Notes: generated by a model not told the origin, from the sequence alone. 64,000 bases of DNA from Pseudomonadota bacterium (GCA_023388965.1 JAEWFF010000004.1:7501-71500); one strand, 5' to 3'. Positions 8,632 through 17,810 are shown, counted from the stretch's first letter. Program-made: numbers and translations.

Positions 8632-10892
8632 ACGGCGGACAATTCGACTGTATGGGCGAGCGTGCGCAGAAGCTCGCGCGCATCGGCATCTTCATGCTCC
8701 AGCAGCCTGCCCATCGCGCGTTCGAGTTCAGCCATGTCGACCTCGCGCAGCATGGCCTTGAGCGCGCCGATGGAGGACGGCGAGACCGACAGCGAGCGAT
8801 AGCCGAGGCCGAGCAGCGCGAGCGCGCCCTGCGGACGGCCGGCAAGTTCGCCGCACACCGTCGCCGGCTTTCCGGCGCGCTCGGCCGCCTCGACGATCGA
8901 GCGGAACATGCGCAGCATGCTCGGCGCCAGAGGATCGAAACGCTCGGCGACACGCGAATTGCCGCGATCGGCCGCATACAGGAACTGGAGAAGATCGTTC
9001 GATCCGATGCAAACGAAATCGGCGCGCTCGAACAATTCATCCAGTTCGAACAGAAGCGACGGAACCTCGAGCATGGCGCCGAGCATCAGGCGCTCGGGAA
9101 GCTGATGCCCCCATTTGCGCAGATGCGTCAGCTCGCGTTCCAGAATCTCGCGCGCCGCGTCGAATTCCTCGCAGGCGGCGATCATCGGAAACATCACATA
9201 AAGCGTGCGTCCGGCAGCAGCGCGCGCAAGCGCGCGGATCTGCGAACGCAGAAGGCCCGGACGGTCGAGCCCGAACCGGATGGCGCGCCAGCCGAGCGCC
9301 GGATTTTCCTCGTCGATGGCGCGCAGATAGGGAAGAACCTTGTCCCCGCCGATATCGAGCGTACGGAAGATGACGGGCTTGTCGCCGGCGGAATCCATCA
9401 CGCGGCGGTAAAGCTCCTCCTGCTCGCCGGCGCGCGGCAGGGTCGGCGAGACCATGAACTGCAATTCGGTGCGGAACAGGCCGATGCCGGCGGCGCCCGT
9501 TTCCTCGACGAAGGGCAGATCGACGAGAAGGCCGCCATTCATCATGAGATTGATATGGACGCCGTCTTTCGTAACCGCCGGCTTGTCGCGCAGCTTCTTG
9601 TACTGCGCCTGACGGCGGGCGCGGAGCTTGACCTTGTCGGCGTAGTTTTTCTGGACATCGGCCGGCGGGCGTACATGCACATCGCCGGCATCGCCATTGA
9701 CGATCAGCGCATCGCCGGGCTCGACCTGGCTGACGATGTTCGAAATCTGCGCGACGGTCGGAATGCCGAGCGCGCGCGCGACGATGGTCGCATGAGACGT
9801 CGGCCCGGCCTCCTCGATGATGAGGCCGCGCAGCTTGGTGCGGTCGTAATCGAGCAGGGCCGCGGGCGCCAGAGTGCGCGCGACGAGGATGGCGTTTTCG
9901 GGCACTTCCTCGACCGGGCCGTGTTCGCGGCCGGTGAGAATGCGCAGCAGGCGGTTCGCGAGGTCGTCCAGATCGTGCAGACGTTCGCGGATATAGCTGT
10001 CGGTCGCGCGCATCATGCGGGCGCGGTTGTCGGATTGTACGCGCTCGACCGCCGCTTCCGCGGTCAGGCCCTGCACCACGGCCTCGCGCAGGCGGCGCGC
10101 CCAGCCGCGATCGTTGGCGAGCATGCGATAGGCTTCGAGCACGTCGCGGTGCTCGCCGGCCGGCGCGACATTGTCGGGAGAAAGAAGCTGGTCGAGCTGT
10201 ACGCGCAAGGTCTCGACCGCGGCATCGAGGCGATTGGCCTCCTTCGTCACATCGCCCGCGATCAGGTTCTCGGTCGCGACCGTGCGCGGCTCGTGCAGCA
10301 CCGCATAGCCGAGGCCGATGCCTTCGGAGAGCGGAACGCCGGTCGCCTGCAACGGGCGGCGCGAGACAAGTTCGGTGCCGGGCGCGGCGGTCGAGGAAAG
10401 CTCGCCCGAAGCGATCATTTCCGCCAGCACCATCGCGGTGGTCTGAAGCGCCTCGACCTCCTCGTCCATGTAGGTACGGTGCGCCTTGTTCTGGACGACG
10501 AGCACGCCGAGCGTGTTGCCCGCGCGCAGGATCGGCACGCCGAGGAAGGAATGGTAGATTTCCTCGCCCGTCTCCGGCTTGTAGGAGAATGACGGATGGC
10601 GCTGGGCGTCGGAAATGTTCAGCGGCTCGCCGGCGGAGGCGACAAGGCCGACAAGGCCCTCGCCGCGCCCGAGCGTCGTCTGGTGGACGGCCTGCGGGTT
10701 GAGGCCCTCGGTGGCGTAGAGTTCGAGTTCGCCGTCGGCGCGCAGCACATAGGTCGAGCATACCTCGGCGACCATGTTCGCCGCGATGAGAACCACGATC
10801 CGGTCCAGCTTGTCCTGGGCGGTGACCGGCTCCGCCATGACCTCGCGAAGTCGGCGTAACAGCACGCGTGGCCCGCCGTAAGCACCTCGCAT
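8628..10892 (-). CDS. ptsP: Phosphoenolpyruvate–protein phosphotransferase of the nitrogen PTS (EI-Ntr)
   Basis: A 754-residue enzyme with an N-terminal GAF domain (about 25–160), an EI N-terminal domain (180–300), and the swivelling phosphohistidine domain with the active His near 367 (GPTSHATIVAR). A C-terminal PEP-binding barrel carries FRTLDIGGDK and a G-S-N-D-L motif. It phosphorylates NPr, starting the regulatory PTS-Ntr cascade; the GAF domain probably senses glutamine or a related ligand, as in other PtsP. Its 3' end overlaps prfA by 4 bases. The MRGAYGGPRVLLRRLREVM start is typical of alphaproteobacterial PtsP. Confidence 0.96.
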   Translation of the reverse strand: MRGAYGGPRVLLRRLREVMAEPVTAQDKLDRIVVLIAANMVAEVCSTYVLRADGELELYATEGLNPQAVHQTTLGRGEGLVGLVASAGEPLNISDAQRHPSFSYKPETGEEIYHSFLGVPILRAGNTLGVLVVQNKAHRTYMDEEVEALQTTAMVLAEMIASGELSSTAAPGTELVSRRPLQATGVPLSEGIGLGYAVLHEPRTVATENLIAGDVTKEANRLDAAVETLRVQLDQLLSPDNVAPAGEHRDVLEAYRMLANDRGWARRLREAVVQGLTAEAAVERVQSDNRARMMRATDSYIRERLHDLDDLANRLLRILTGREHGPVEEVPENAILVARTLAPAALLDYDRTKLRGLIIEEAGPTSHATIVARALGIPTVAQISNIVSQVEPGDALIVNGDAGDVHVRPPADVQKNYADKVKLRARRQAQYKKLRDKPAVTKDGVHINLMMNGGLLVDLPFVEETGAAGIGLFRTELQFMVSPTLPRAGEQEELYRRVMDSAGDKPVIFRTLDIGGDKVLPYLRAIDEENPALGWRAIRFGLDRPGLLRSQIRALARAAAGRTLYVMFPMIAACEEFDAAREILERELTHLRKWGHQLPERLMLGAMLEVPSLLFELDELFERADFVCIGSNDLLQFLYAADRGNSRVAERFDPLAPSMLRMFRSIVEAAERAGKPATVCGELAGRPQGALALLGLGYRSLSVSPSSIGALKAMLREVDMAELERAMGRLLEHEDADARELLRTLAHTVELSAV

Positions 10893-10996
10893 GATTCAGA
10901 ACTCCGTTGCCGTGTGTCCCGGGGCGGCAAGGCCGGACCCGGAACCCATATGCCGTGACGTCACGGCTCCATAATCAAAGCGGGGCTTGTGAGTCC

Positions 10997-11018
10997 CGAA
11001 AAGGCGCCGTGCGCCTTC
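10997..11018 (-). terminator. Rho-independent terminator of lysC
   Basis: The perfect 7-bp inverted repeat AAGGCGC-CGT-GCGCCTT lies at 11001–11017. On the minus strand it is followed by TTTTC, just downstream of the lysC stop codon. Confidence 0.65.
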
Positions 11019-11045
11019 CGGAACACCAGGAGGCTCCAGGAGAGT

Positions 11046-12299
11046 CTAAGCCTGATCCAGCCCGTAGATGGAATGCAAGGTCCGGACCGCAAGCTCGGTG
11101 TGGGCGGCGTCGATGAGAACCGAAATCTTGATCTCGGAGGTCGCGATGACGCGGATATTGATGCCCTTCCCGGCCAGAGCGGCGAACGCCCGGGCCGCAA
11201 CGCCCGCATGCGAGCGCATGCCGATGCCGACGACCGACACCTTCACGACATCGGTCGCGCCGTCGAGCTTGGCATAGCCGATCTCGGCCCTGTTGCTCTG
11301 CAGCACGCTCATCGCGCGCTCGTAATCGGCGACCGGGACCGTGAAGGTCAGGTCGGTCGCGGTACCGTCGTCCGAGATGTTCTGGACGATCATGTCGACA
11401 TTGATGTTGTTCTCGGCAAGCGGGCCGAAAACGCCCGCCGCCACGCCGGGCTTGTCCTGCACGCCGCGCAAGGTGACCTGCGCCTCGTCCTTGGAATAGG
11501 CGATGCCGGTGACGACCTGCTGTTCCACGATCTCTTCCTCGCTGCAAATGAGGGTTCCCGGCGGCAATCCGTTGGCGCCGGTCTGCGGCGCGTCGGGCGC
11601 GTCGAAGGACGAACGCACGAAGACCCGCACATTGTGCACCATGGCCAGTTCGACCGAACGCACCTGAAGCACTTTGGCGCCGAGCGACGCCATTTCGAGC
11701 ATTTCCTCGAACGCTATCTTTTCCTGCCGGCGCGCCTGCGGAACGATGCGGGGATCGGTCGTGTAGACGCCGTCGACATCCGTATAGATGTCACAGCGGT
11801 CGGCGCCGATTCCGGCTGCGATCGCAACCGCCGAAGTGTCGGAGCCGCCGCGCCCCAAGGTCGCGATGCGGCCTTCCGGCGACACGCCCTGGAAGCCGGC
11901 AATGGTCGCGACCGTGCCCGACGACAGGACGGATGCCAGCGCATCGCCCTCGATGCCGACGATACGTGCCGAACCGTGGCTGGAATCGGTCTTGAGCGGA
12001 ATCTGCCAGCCCTGGAATGAGCGCGCCTTGATGCCGAGCGCCTGCAGCGCGATGGCCAGAAGGCCCGACGTGACCTGCTCGCCCGAGGCGACGACCGTGT
12101 CGTATTCCTTCTGGTCGTAGCGGGGCATCGCCTCCTTGCACCAGGCGACGAGCTGGTTGGTGACGCCGGCCATGGCCGAGACCACGACCGCGACCTCGTG
12201 CCCGGCCTTCACCTCGCGCTCCACATGGCGCGCGACGTTCTGGATTCGCTCGATATTGGCGACGGAAGTGCCGCCGAATTTCATGACAATGCGGGCCAT
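11046..12299 (-). CDS. lysC: Aspartate kinase
   Basis: A 417-residue enzyme catalysing the first step of lysine, threonine and methionine synthesis, aspartate to 4-phosphoaspartate. The kinase domain starts MARIVMKFGGTS (KFGGTS at 7–12), with GRGGSDTSA near 170 and a T-D-V-D-G-V-Y-T-T-D-P signature. Two ACT domains follow from about 265, the usual site of lysine/threonine feedback control. It lies upstream of ptsP in the same direction, a conserved rhizobial neighbourhood, but a terminator separates the two. It diverges from ubiG. Confidence 0.97.
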   Translation of the reverse strand: MARIVMKFGGTSVANIERIQNVARHVEREVKAGHEVAVVVSAMAGVTNQLVAWCKEAMPRYDQKEYDTVVASGEQVTSGLLAIALQALGIKARSFQGWQIPLKTDSSHGSARIVGIEGDALASVLSSGTVATIAGFQGVSPEGRIATLGRGGSDTSAVAIAAGIGADRCDIYTDVDGVYTTDPRIVPQARRQEKIAFEEMLEMASLGAKVLQVRSVELAMVHNVRVFVRSSFDAPDAPQTGANGLPPGTLICSEEEIVEQQVVTGIAYSKDEAQVTLRGVQDKPGVAAGVFGPLAENNINVDMIVQNISDDGTATDLTFTVPVADYERAMSVLQSNRAEIGYAKLDGATDVVKVSVVGIGMRSHAGVAARAFAALAGKGINIRVIATSEIKISVLIDAAHTELAVRTLHSIYGLDQA

Positions 12300-12454
12300 C
12301 GGGGTCCGGCGGGTTCGGAAAGGGTGTCCGGCGCCGCCCGGAGATGGGTGACGCCTCGAAAAAGGCGCGTATACATAACGGCGGCATCCGTCGAGAGCAA
12401 TCGGCTCCCGCCTCTCCCCGTGCGCGGGAGAAGCGAACAGGCAAGGGAATACAG

Positions 12455-13183
12455 GTGACAGGTTCGGTCGACCGGGACGAAGTGGCGCGGTTCGCGGCTC
12501 TGGCCCATGAATGGTGGAACCCCAAAGGGCCCTATGCGCCGCTGCACGCCTTCACGCCCGTGCGGGTCGAATATGTCCGGGACCGGCTGGCGGAGCGTTT
12601 CGACCGCGACACAAACAGCCTGAAAAGCCTCAAGGGCCTCTCCGTCCTCGATGTCGGCTGCGGCGGCGGCATCCTCGCCGAACCTCTGGCGCGGCTCGGC
12701 GCCGAGGTCACGGGCGTCGAACCGGCCACCGAAAGCATCGAGGCGGCAAAGCTGCACGCTGCCGAGGCCGGCCTCGACATCGCCTATCGGGCGGCGGCGG
12801 CCGAGGACCTTCTGGCCGAAGGCAGGACTTTCGACGCCGTGATCGCCTCCGAGGTGATCGAACACGTCACCGATCCCGCCTCGTTCGTGGCGACTTTAGC
12901 GGGGCTGGCGAAGCCCGGCGGGCTCGTCCTCATCTCGACGCTGAACCGCACACTCAGGAGCTTCGGGCTCGCTATCCTCGGCGCGGAGTACGTCTTGCGC
13001 TGGATTCCGGCCGGCACGCATGACTGGAAGAAATTCGTCACGCCCGACGAGTTGAAGGATCATTGCAACGCGGCGGGGCTGGACGTGACGGACGTGACCG
13101 GCGCGATCTACGATCCCCTGCGCGCCCGCTGGCGGCTCGGGCGCGACAGCGCCGTCAATTACTGGCTGACCGCCGAGAAGTGA
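12455..13183 (+). CDS. ubiG: Ubiquinone biosynthesis O-methyltransferase UbiG
   Basis: A 242-residue SAM-dependent methyltransferase (E. coli 240) that performs both O-methylations of ubiquinone synthesis. Motif I is DVGCGGG at 66–72, with EVIEHV near 125. The N-terminal EVARF..LA.EWW and GPYAPLHAF are diagnostic of UbiG, and THDWKKFV near 195 is the usual signature. The start is GTG at 12455, with AAGGGA 6 bases before it; earlier in-frame starts would add an unconserved tail. Its 3' end overlaps the convergent hydrolase by 25 bases. The ubiquinone it makes would serve as electron acceptor for FdnI. Confidence 0.95.
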   Translation: MTGSVDRDEVARFAALAHEWWNPKGPYAPLHAFTPVRVEYVRDRLAERFDRDTNSLKSLKGLSVLDVGCGGGILAEPLARLGAEVTGVEPATESIEAAKLHAAEAGLDIAYRAAAAEDLLAEGRTFDAVIASEVIEHVTDPASFVATLAGLAKPGGLVLISTLNRTLRSFGLAILGAEYVLRWIPAGTHDWKKFVTPDELKDHCNAAGLDVTDVTGAIYDPLRARWRLGRDSAVNYWLTAEK

Positions 13184-14112
13184 CCGGACAGCCAGGCATT
13201 CGCATAATCCGCCGTCTTGCGCGCGATGGCGACCGGCAGACGGTTGAAGGCATGAGCGCCTTCCGGAACGATCAGGATATCGGCATTGCAATTGGCGGCC
13301 TTCCAGCGCGCCCGCAATTCCTCGCTCTCGGCCAACAGCGGATCGCGCGTTCCCGCGATCAGCAGTACGGGCGGCAGGCCGGACAGATCGGCGAAGGCCG
13401 GTGAAATGTCCGGCGCACGGCGCTCCTCATCGCTCATGCCCGGCGTGAGTTGGCGCAGCGAGGACAGCATGGTCGGCTGGTGGAAGACGAGCACATCGCG
13501 CGGCGCGGCGCGCAACGCCGCCGAACCCGACAGATCGTAAATACCGTAATGGAGCAGAGCCGCACTGAACAGCGAACGCCGCTTCAGCAGCGTGCACAGC
13601 GCAAGATGCGCGCCCGCGCTTTCGCCGCCGATCGTCATGACGGTCGCGCCGAATTCGCGCTTTGCATTCTCCGCCAGCCACAGCGCGCCGGCCTCGCATT
13701 CCGCGATGATCGTGTGCAGCGGCGTCCGCGGTGCGCGGCCATAGTCGATGCTGACGACCGCGACATCGCAGGCCCGCGCGAGCGCCGCATTTGGCAGATC
13801 GTTCATACGCGCATTGCCGGCGCACCAGGCACCGCCGTGAATGTCGAAATGCACGCCGCGCAACCGGCCCGGCGGGCGCAGGATGCGAAGCCGGATGCGG
13901 CGTCCGTGCGAAATGACCGGCCGCGTTTCGATGGCAAGTCCCGCGCCGCGCCTGAACGGCAGCAACGCGGCCTCCAGCGCAATCACGGTGCCGTGCGCAA
14001 TGGCGCGCTCGATCCGCGTCTCCATGCGCACGCGCGGCAGACGCGCAAGCCATGTATTGGCGCGGCGCAGTTCGCCGATGTCCCGTTCGCTGAAAACGGG
14101 AAGCGGCAGCAT
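13159..14112 (-). CDS. Alpha/beta hydrolase, hormone-sensitive-lipase-like (HGG/GESAG) family
   Basis: A 317-residue esterase-like protein. The oxyanion-hole motif HGG is at 92–94, the nucleophile is Ser165 in GESAG (163–167), the likely acid lies in GTRDPLL and the catalytic His in EGAHAF near the C-terminus. The order fits the HSL/carboxylesterase family, which cleaves short acyl esters; the substrate is unknown. No signal peptide is evident. Its ATG overlaps the stop of the DUF1178 gene by one base, so it is the last gene of the comF–grxC operon. Confidence 0.85.
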   Translation of the reverse strand: MLPLPVFSERDIGELRRANTWLARLPRVRMETRIERAIAHGTVIALEAALLPFRRGAGLAIETRPVISHGRRIRLRILRPPGRLRGVHFDIHGGAWCAGNARMNDLPNAALARACDVAVVSIDYGRAPRTPLHTIIAECEAGALWLAENAKREFGATVMTIGGESAGAHLALCTLLKRRSLFSAALLHYGIYDLSGSAALRAAPRDVLVFHQPTMLSSLRQLTPGMSDEERRAPDISPAFADLSGLPPVLLIAGTRDPLLAESEELRARWKAANCNADILIVPEGAHAFNRLPVAIARKTADYANAWLSGHFSAVSQ

Positions 14113-14543
14113 CAGTTTCCGTCGTCGGGAAGGCGAGGCAGCGGATGGAATTCGATGCCGTCATCGCGCAGCGAGCGCACTTCGTCGGGCGTGGCGACGC
14201 CATAGACCGAGTTCTTCTCGACCTCGCCCTCGTGCATCTGGCGCGCGACCTCGGCAAAGCGCGGCCCGACATCCTCGGCATTGCGCGTCACTTCCTCGCG
14301 CAGTTTGCGGATCATGCCGCGTATTTCCGTTTCGCGGTCGCCGATCAGCATCATCTGCTCGCTCGGCGCCTGCTGCTCACGCGAGGGCACCGCCGGCGCC
14401 ATCAGCGCCTTGTCCACTTCGGGCGAACCGCAGACGGGGCACGACAGCAGGCCGTGATCGGCCTGCGCATCGTAATCGGCCGATGAGCGGAACCAGCCGT
14501 CGAACGCATGTTCGGCGGAACAGATGAGGGAATAACGGATCAT
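14112..14543 (-). CDS. DUF1178 family protein
   Basis: A 143-residue protein with an N-terminal zinc-ribbon-like part: C9 in MIRYSLIC, then CPVCGS near 36–41. A variable linker follows, and then a conserved C-terminal half with V-G-P-R-F-A-E-V-A-R, Y-G-V-A-T-P-D-E-V and a D-D-G-I-E-F-H-P-L-P end. This is the DUF1178 pattern common in proteobacteria. The function is unknown. It is embedded in an operon with overlapping genes on each side (4 bases and 1 base). Confidence 0.9.
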   Translation of the reverse strand: MIRYSLICSAEHAFDGWFRSSADYDAQADHGLLSCPVCGSPEVDKALMAPAVPSREQQAPSEQMMLIGDRETEIRGMIRKLREEVTRNAEDVGPRFAEVARQMHEGEVEKNSVYGVATPDEVRSLRDDGIEFHPLPRLPDDGN

Positions 14544-15409
14544 GATCTGACTTCGTGGAGATGGACCGGCTGCGGCGAGGATATGGAAAATCTCCGCCCG
14601 TTCTGTAAAGCGGGAATACGCGCCCGCGCTTCAGTCGACAATCCGGGGTCTATCCGCGCCGTCACGATACCCGGCTCGGTGCCGCCCTCCGCGAGCACCC
14701 GGCCCCAGGGATCGACGATCAGGCTGTGGCCGAAGGTTTCGCGGCCGTCCTCATGCGTGCCGGCCTGCGCGGCGGCCAGCACGAAACTTCCGGTCTCGAT
14801 GGCTCGGGCGCGGATCAGGACATGCCAGTGCGCCTCGCCCGTCTGCTTCGTGAAGGCGGCCGGAATGGCGAGCATGCCGGCACCGGCTTCCGCCAGCGCA
14901 CGATAGAGCGCGGGAAAGCGCAGATCGTAGCAGATCGAAAGGCCAAGCCGCATCCACGGCAGATTGGCGACCACGGCAACCTCGCCCGGCTGGTAGGTAC
15001 GCGATTCGCGCCAGCTCTCGCCCTGGTCGAGATCGACGTCGAACATGTGGATCTTGTCGTAGCGCGCGGTGATTTCGCCCTCGGGCGAAATGAGAAAGGC
15101 GCGATTGGCGACCCGTTCGCGCATATCGCCGAAGCGCACCGCCATCGAGCCGATATGGAGCCAGATCTTCAGTTCCGCCGCGAGCGCGCGAAACGCCTTC
15201 AGCGCTTCGTCCTGCTCCTCATTGCCGATGGCCGCGAACAATTCCTCGCGCGAGCGCACGAGAAGCGAGGTCATTTCCGGTGTCTGGACATAGTGCGCGC
15301 CGGCCCCGGCCGCTTCGCGGACAAGGCGCGACACCTCCGCCACATTGGCGGCGACGTTCCTGCCCGTGCGCGTCTGCACGAGGGCGGCGGTGAAGCCTTC
15401 CGCGCTCAT
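14540..15409 (-). CDS. Carbon–nitrogen hydrolase (nitrilase superfamily, Nit1-like amidase)
   Basis: A 289-residue amidase with the full Glu-Lys-Cys triad: E45 in TPEM, K119 in YDKIHMFD and C160 in SICYDLRFP. The YDKIHLFD-type and CYDLRFP sequences match the Nit1 branch, whose members hydrolyse deaminated glutathione. The neighbouring glutaredoxin gene (4-base overlap) is consistent with a glutathione-related repair role, but this is inference from family and context. Confidence 0.9.
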   Translation of the reverse strand: MSAEGFTAALVQTRTGRNVAANVAEVSRLVREAAGAGAHYVQTPEMTSLLVRSREELFAAIGNEEQDEALKAFRALAAELKIWLHIGSMAVRFGDMRERVANRAFLISPEGEITARYDKIHMFDVDLDQGESWRESRTYQPGEVAVVANLPWMRLGLSICYDLRFPALYRALAEAGAGMLAIPAAFTKQTGEAHWHVLIRARAIETGSFVLAAAQAGTHEDGRETFGHSLIVDPWGRVLAEGGTEPGIVTARIDPGLSTEARARIPALQNGRRFSISSPQPVHLHEVRS

Positions 15410-15666
15410 CCTCTGAGCACCTCGTCCAGTTCGCCACTCTGTTCGAGAGCGTAAATATCGTCGCAGCCGCCGATATGGCGGTCGCCGATGAAGATCTGCG
15501 GCACGGTCATGCGGCCGCCGGACTTCTGGATCATCTCGGCGCGCAAGGCGGAATTTCCGCCGATGCCGATCTCGTCATAGGCCACGCCCTTCGCATCGAG
15601 CAGCGCGAGCGCGTCCGCGCAATAGGGGCAGAAGGGCTTGGTGTAGATCGTGACAGGCGCGGCCAT
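15406..15666 (-). CDS. grxC: Glutaredoxin 3
   Basis: An 86-residue dithiol glutaredoxin. The active site is CPYC at 13–16, followed by T-V-P-Q-I-F-I near 54–60 (cis-Pro loop) and the GSH-binding G-G-C-D-D near 66–70. It reduces disulfides with glutathione in the cytoplasm. It overlaps the downstream amidase by 4 bases and follows the comF gene, a common alphaproteobacterial arrangement. Confidence 0.95.
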   Translation of the reverse strand: MAAPVTIYTKPFCPYCADALALLDAKGVAYDEIGIGGNSALRAEMIQKSGGRMTVPQIFIGDRHIGGCDDIYALEQSGELDEVLRG

Positions 15667-15699
15667 CTCATCCTCGGTTCATCGCGCAGAGATATGCGG

Positions 15700-16467
15700 T
15701 CAGACCCGCTCCGCCACAAGCGCAAAGACGAGCGCATCGACCTCGGCGGCCCCGGCGCGGCGCAGAACCCGGGCGGCGCTGTTCAGCGTCGATCCCGTGG
15801 TCATCACGTCGTCGATGAGCACGACCCGTTTGCCTGAGACGGCGGCCTTGCCCTCGGCGGCAAGGCGGAACGCGCCGCTGAGATTGCGCGTGCGCTCGGC
15901 CGAACTGAGCCCGACCTGGCTTTTGGTGGCCTTGCGGCGGACGAGGACTTCATGGGCGATGGGTAATCCGCTTTCCCGCCCGATGATCTTGGCGAGTTCC
16001 CCGGCCTGGTTGAAGCGGCGGCCCCAGAGGCGCATCCGGTGCAGCGGCACGGGAATGAGCACATCGGCATCCTCCAACACTTCGGCGCCCGCGCGCGCCA
16101 TCCATCCTCCCATGGCGCCGGCAAGATCGAGCCGGTCGGCATATTTCAGCCGGTGGACCAGAAGGCGCCCGGTGCCCTCGAACCGCGCCACGGCCCGCGC
16201 CCGGCCGAAAGCCGGCGGATCGGCGATGGCGCGCGGCGAGATCAGGCCATGGCCGGGATCGGCCGAGAACGGCGTGCCGAGGCGCTGGCAATAGGGCCGC
16301 GCGATCAGATCGAGCCCGCGCCAGCAGTGCGGGCACAAGGTGCCCGCGGAGCCGGCCGGCCGGGCGCAGCCGAGGCAGAGCGGCGGCAGAACGAGATCGA
16401 GCAGCCCCGCCGCCACCCGCCGGGCACGGCGAAAGGCATCGGCGGGCGCAGGAGCAATCGTCACCAT
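15700..16467 (-). CDS. comF: ComF family amidophosphoribosyltransferase-like protein
   Basis: A 255-residue protein with an N-terminal zinc-binding pair of CxxC motifs (C31, C34, C45, C48) and a type I phosphoribosyltransferase domain. The PRPP loop is VVLIDDVMTTGST near residue 220. ComF proteins support DNA uptake or processing in naturally competent bacteria; many non-competent species also have them. The start was set at MVTIAPAP (ATG 16465–16467). The longer upstream frame runs through palindromic repeats and the opposite-strand methyltransferase, so it was rejected. Confidence 0.9.
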   Translation of the reverse strand: MVTIAPAPADAFRRARRVAAGLLDLVLPPLCLGCARPAGSAGTLCPHCWRGLDLIARPYCQRLGTPFSADPGHGLISPRAIADPPAFGRARAVARFEGTGRLLVHRLKYADRLDLAGAMGGWMARAGAEVLEDADVLIPVPLHRMRLWGRRFNQAGELAKIIGRESGLPIAHEVLVRRKATKSQVGLSSAERTRNLSGAFRLAAEGKAAVSGKRVVLIDDVMTTGSTLNSAARVLRRAGAAEVDALVFALVAERV

Positions 16468-16530
16468 GGCCCGCCGATTAGGACGGCTTTCCCCGGCGCC
16501 TGCAAGGGGAGAGGGATTTTCGCGGGCGTG

Positions 16531-16672
16531 GCCCCTCTCCCGTTCACGGGAGAGGGCCGACTCGGCCGCAAAGCCGAGCGGGGTGAGGGGGAGTCGCAAA
16601 CGTCGGACGCGCTGCTTCCCCTCACCCGGAGCGCTTCGCGCTCTCGGCCTCTCCCGCAGGCGGGAGAGGCGG
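16531..16672. repeat. Inverted pair of REP-like palindromic elements
   Basis: Bases 16531–16590 contain a CCCTCTCCC/GGGAGAGGG hairpin, a second hairpin CTCGGC...GCCGAG and GGGGTGAGGGG. Bases 16616–16672 hold an inverted relative (CCCCTCACCC ... CTCTCCCGC/GCGGGAGAG). The pair lies between the divergent comF and methyltransferase genes. The same element recurs after secA at 23430–23486. Confidence 0.75.
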
Positions 16673-16728
16673 AACCACCTCACAAACCTCATTTGACGCC
16701 GGAGGCGGGCGGGCGCATATGCCGGGGC

Positions 16729-17610
16729 ATGTCTCCGCCCCCTCTGTTCGACACCGCATTGCGCCGCCTGCGCCTTGCCCGCGCCGCCCGGAACGGCCTT
16801 GCCGACGATGTGCTCCTGCCGCGCGTCGCCGAGGAACTGGCCGAGCGCCTGTCCTATGTGCTGCGCGATTTTCCGCTCGCCGTGGATATCCACAGCCGGG
16901 GGCCGGAGATCGCGCAGACGATCGGCACGCTGCCGCGCGTCGGCCGCGTGCTGCGGGCGGGGGAAGGCCCCGACAACGACGTGGTGTTCGACGGCGAGGC
17001 CCTGCCCTTTGCCGAAAACTCGCTCGATCTCGCCATCTCCGCGCTCGCTCTGCAATGGATCGAGGACGTGCCGGGCACCCTCGTCCAGATTCGCCGCGCG
17101 CTGAAGCCGGACGGTCTGCTGCTGGCGGCCATTGCCGGCGGCGACACCCTGATCGAACTGCGCGAGGCCTTCGCGCTGGCGGAATCGGAGACCATCGGCG
17201 GCGTGACGCCGCGCGTCATCCCCTTCGGCGCGCTGAACGATTTCGGCGGCCTGCTGCAGCGCGCGGGGTTCGCCCTGCCGGTTGCCGACAGCGAGCGCAT
17301 CACGGTGCGCTATTCCGATCTGTACGGACTTTTTCGCGATCTGCGCGCGCTCGGCGCGACCAATCCGATGCTGGCGCGCAGCCGAACGCCGCTCAGGCGC
17401 GAAACGCTCGCGCGGCTCGATGCCATTTACCGCGAGAAATTCGCCGATCCGGACGGCAAATTGCGTGTCACGGTCGAGATCATCTGGCTGTCGGGCTGGG
17501 TGCCGCATGAGAGCCAGCAGAAACCGCTGCGGCCGGGATCGGCAAAGGCGCGGCTGGCGGACGCGCTCGGCACCGTCGAAATTCCGAGCGGCGTGAAGCC
17601 CGGCGGCTAG
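16729..17610 (+). CDS. SAM-dependent methyltransferase-like protein (NDUFAF5/BioC-like)
   Basis: A 293-residue class I methyltransferase-type protein starting MSPPPLFDTALRRLRLARAA. This N-terminus, with FDTALRRLRLARA followed by D-D-V-L-L, resembles the alphaproteobacterial relatives of NDUFAF5, a complex I assembly factor. The core has LPFAENSLDLAISALALQWIEDVPG and L-K-P-D-G-L-L-L-A-A. The glycine-rich SAM loop is atypical, so the catalytic activity is uncertain. The ATG at 16729 was preferred over the repeat-derived upstream extension. It ends convergently, overlapping the Flp pilin gene by 4 bases. Confidence 0.8.
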   Translation: MSPPPLFDTALRRLRLARAARNGLADDVLLPRVAEELAERLSYVLRDFPLAVDIHSRGPEIAQTIGTLPRVGRVLRAGEGPDNDVVFDGEALPFAENSLDLAISALALQWIEDVPGTLVQIRRALKPDGLLLAAIAGGDTLIELREAFALAESETIGGVTPRVIPFGALNDFGGLLQRAGFALPVADSERITVRYSDLYGLFRDLRALGATNPMLARSRTPLRRETLARLDAIYREKFADPDGKLRVTVEIIWLSGWVPHESQQKPLRPGSAKARLADALGTVEIPSGVKPGG

Positions 17611-17810
17611 TTTCCGCTCCCCGCATTGCGGAGCGCGCCGGCGATATCCTCGGAATAGACGTTGTACAGATCGTCCTGGAAGGCGGACAGGGCAAGGACC
17701 AGCCCGAGCCCGACCACGGCCGCGAGAAGCGCATATTCGACTGCGGTGGCGCCGCGCCGGTCATGCACGAAGTCGTGGAAAATGCCGACACAGGACCGCA
17801 GCCAGATCAT
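17607..17810 (-). CDS. Flp/Fap-type pilin subunit
   Basis: A 67-residue class IVb prepilin. After a basic leader comes RRGATAVEYALLAAVVGLGLVLAL. The prepilin peptidase would cut after Gly20, leaving the T-A-V-E-Y motif with Glu+5, and the hydrophobic helix follows. No cpa/tad assembly genes lie in the window, so this copy is an orphan and would need a secretion system encoded elsewhere. Confidence 0.9.
   Translation of the reverse strand: MIWLRSCVGIFHDFVHDRRGATAVEYALLAAVVGLGLVLALSAFQDDLYNVYSEDIAGALRNAGSGN

Noticed and set aside
16039..16728. Upstream extension of the methyltransferase gene
   Set aside because: This part runs antisense through comF and the palindromic repeats; the family N-terminus begins at 16729.
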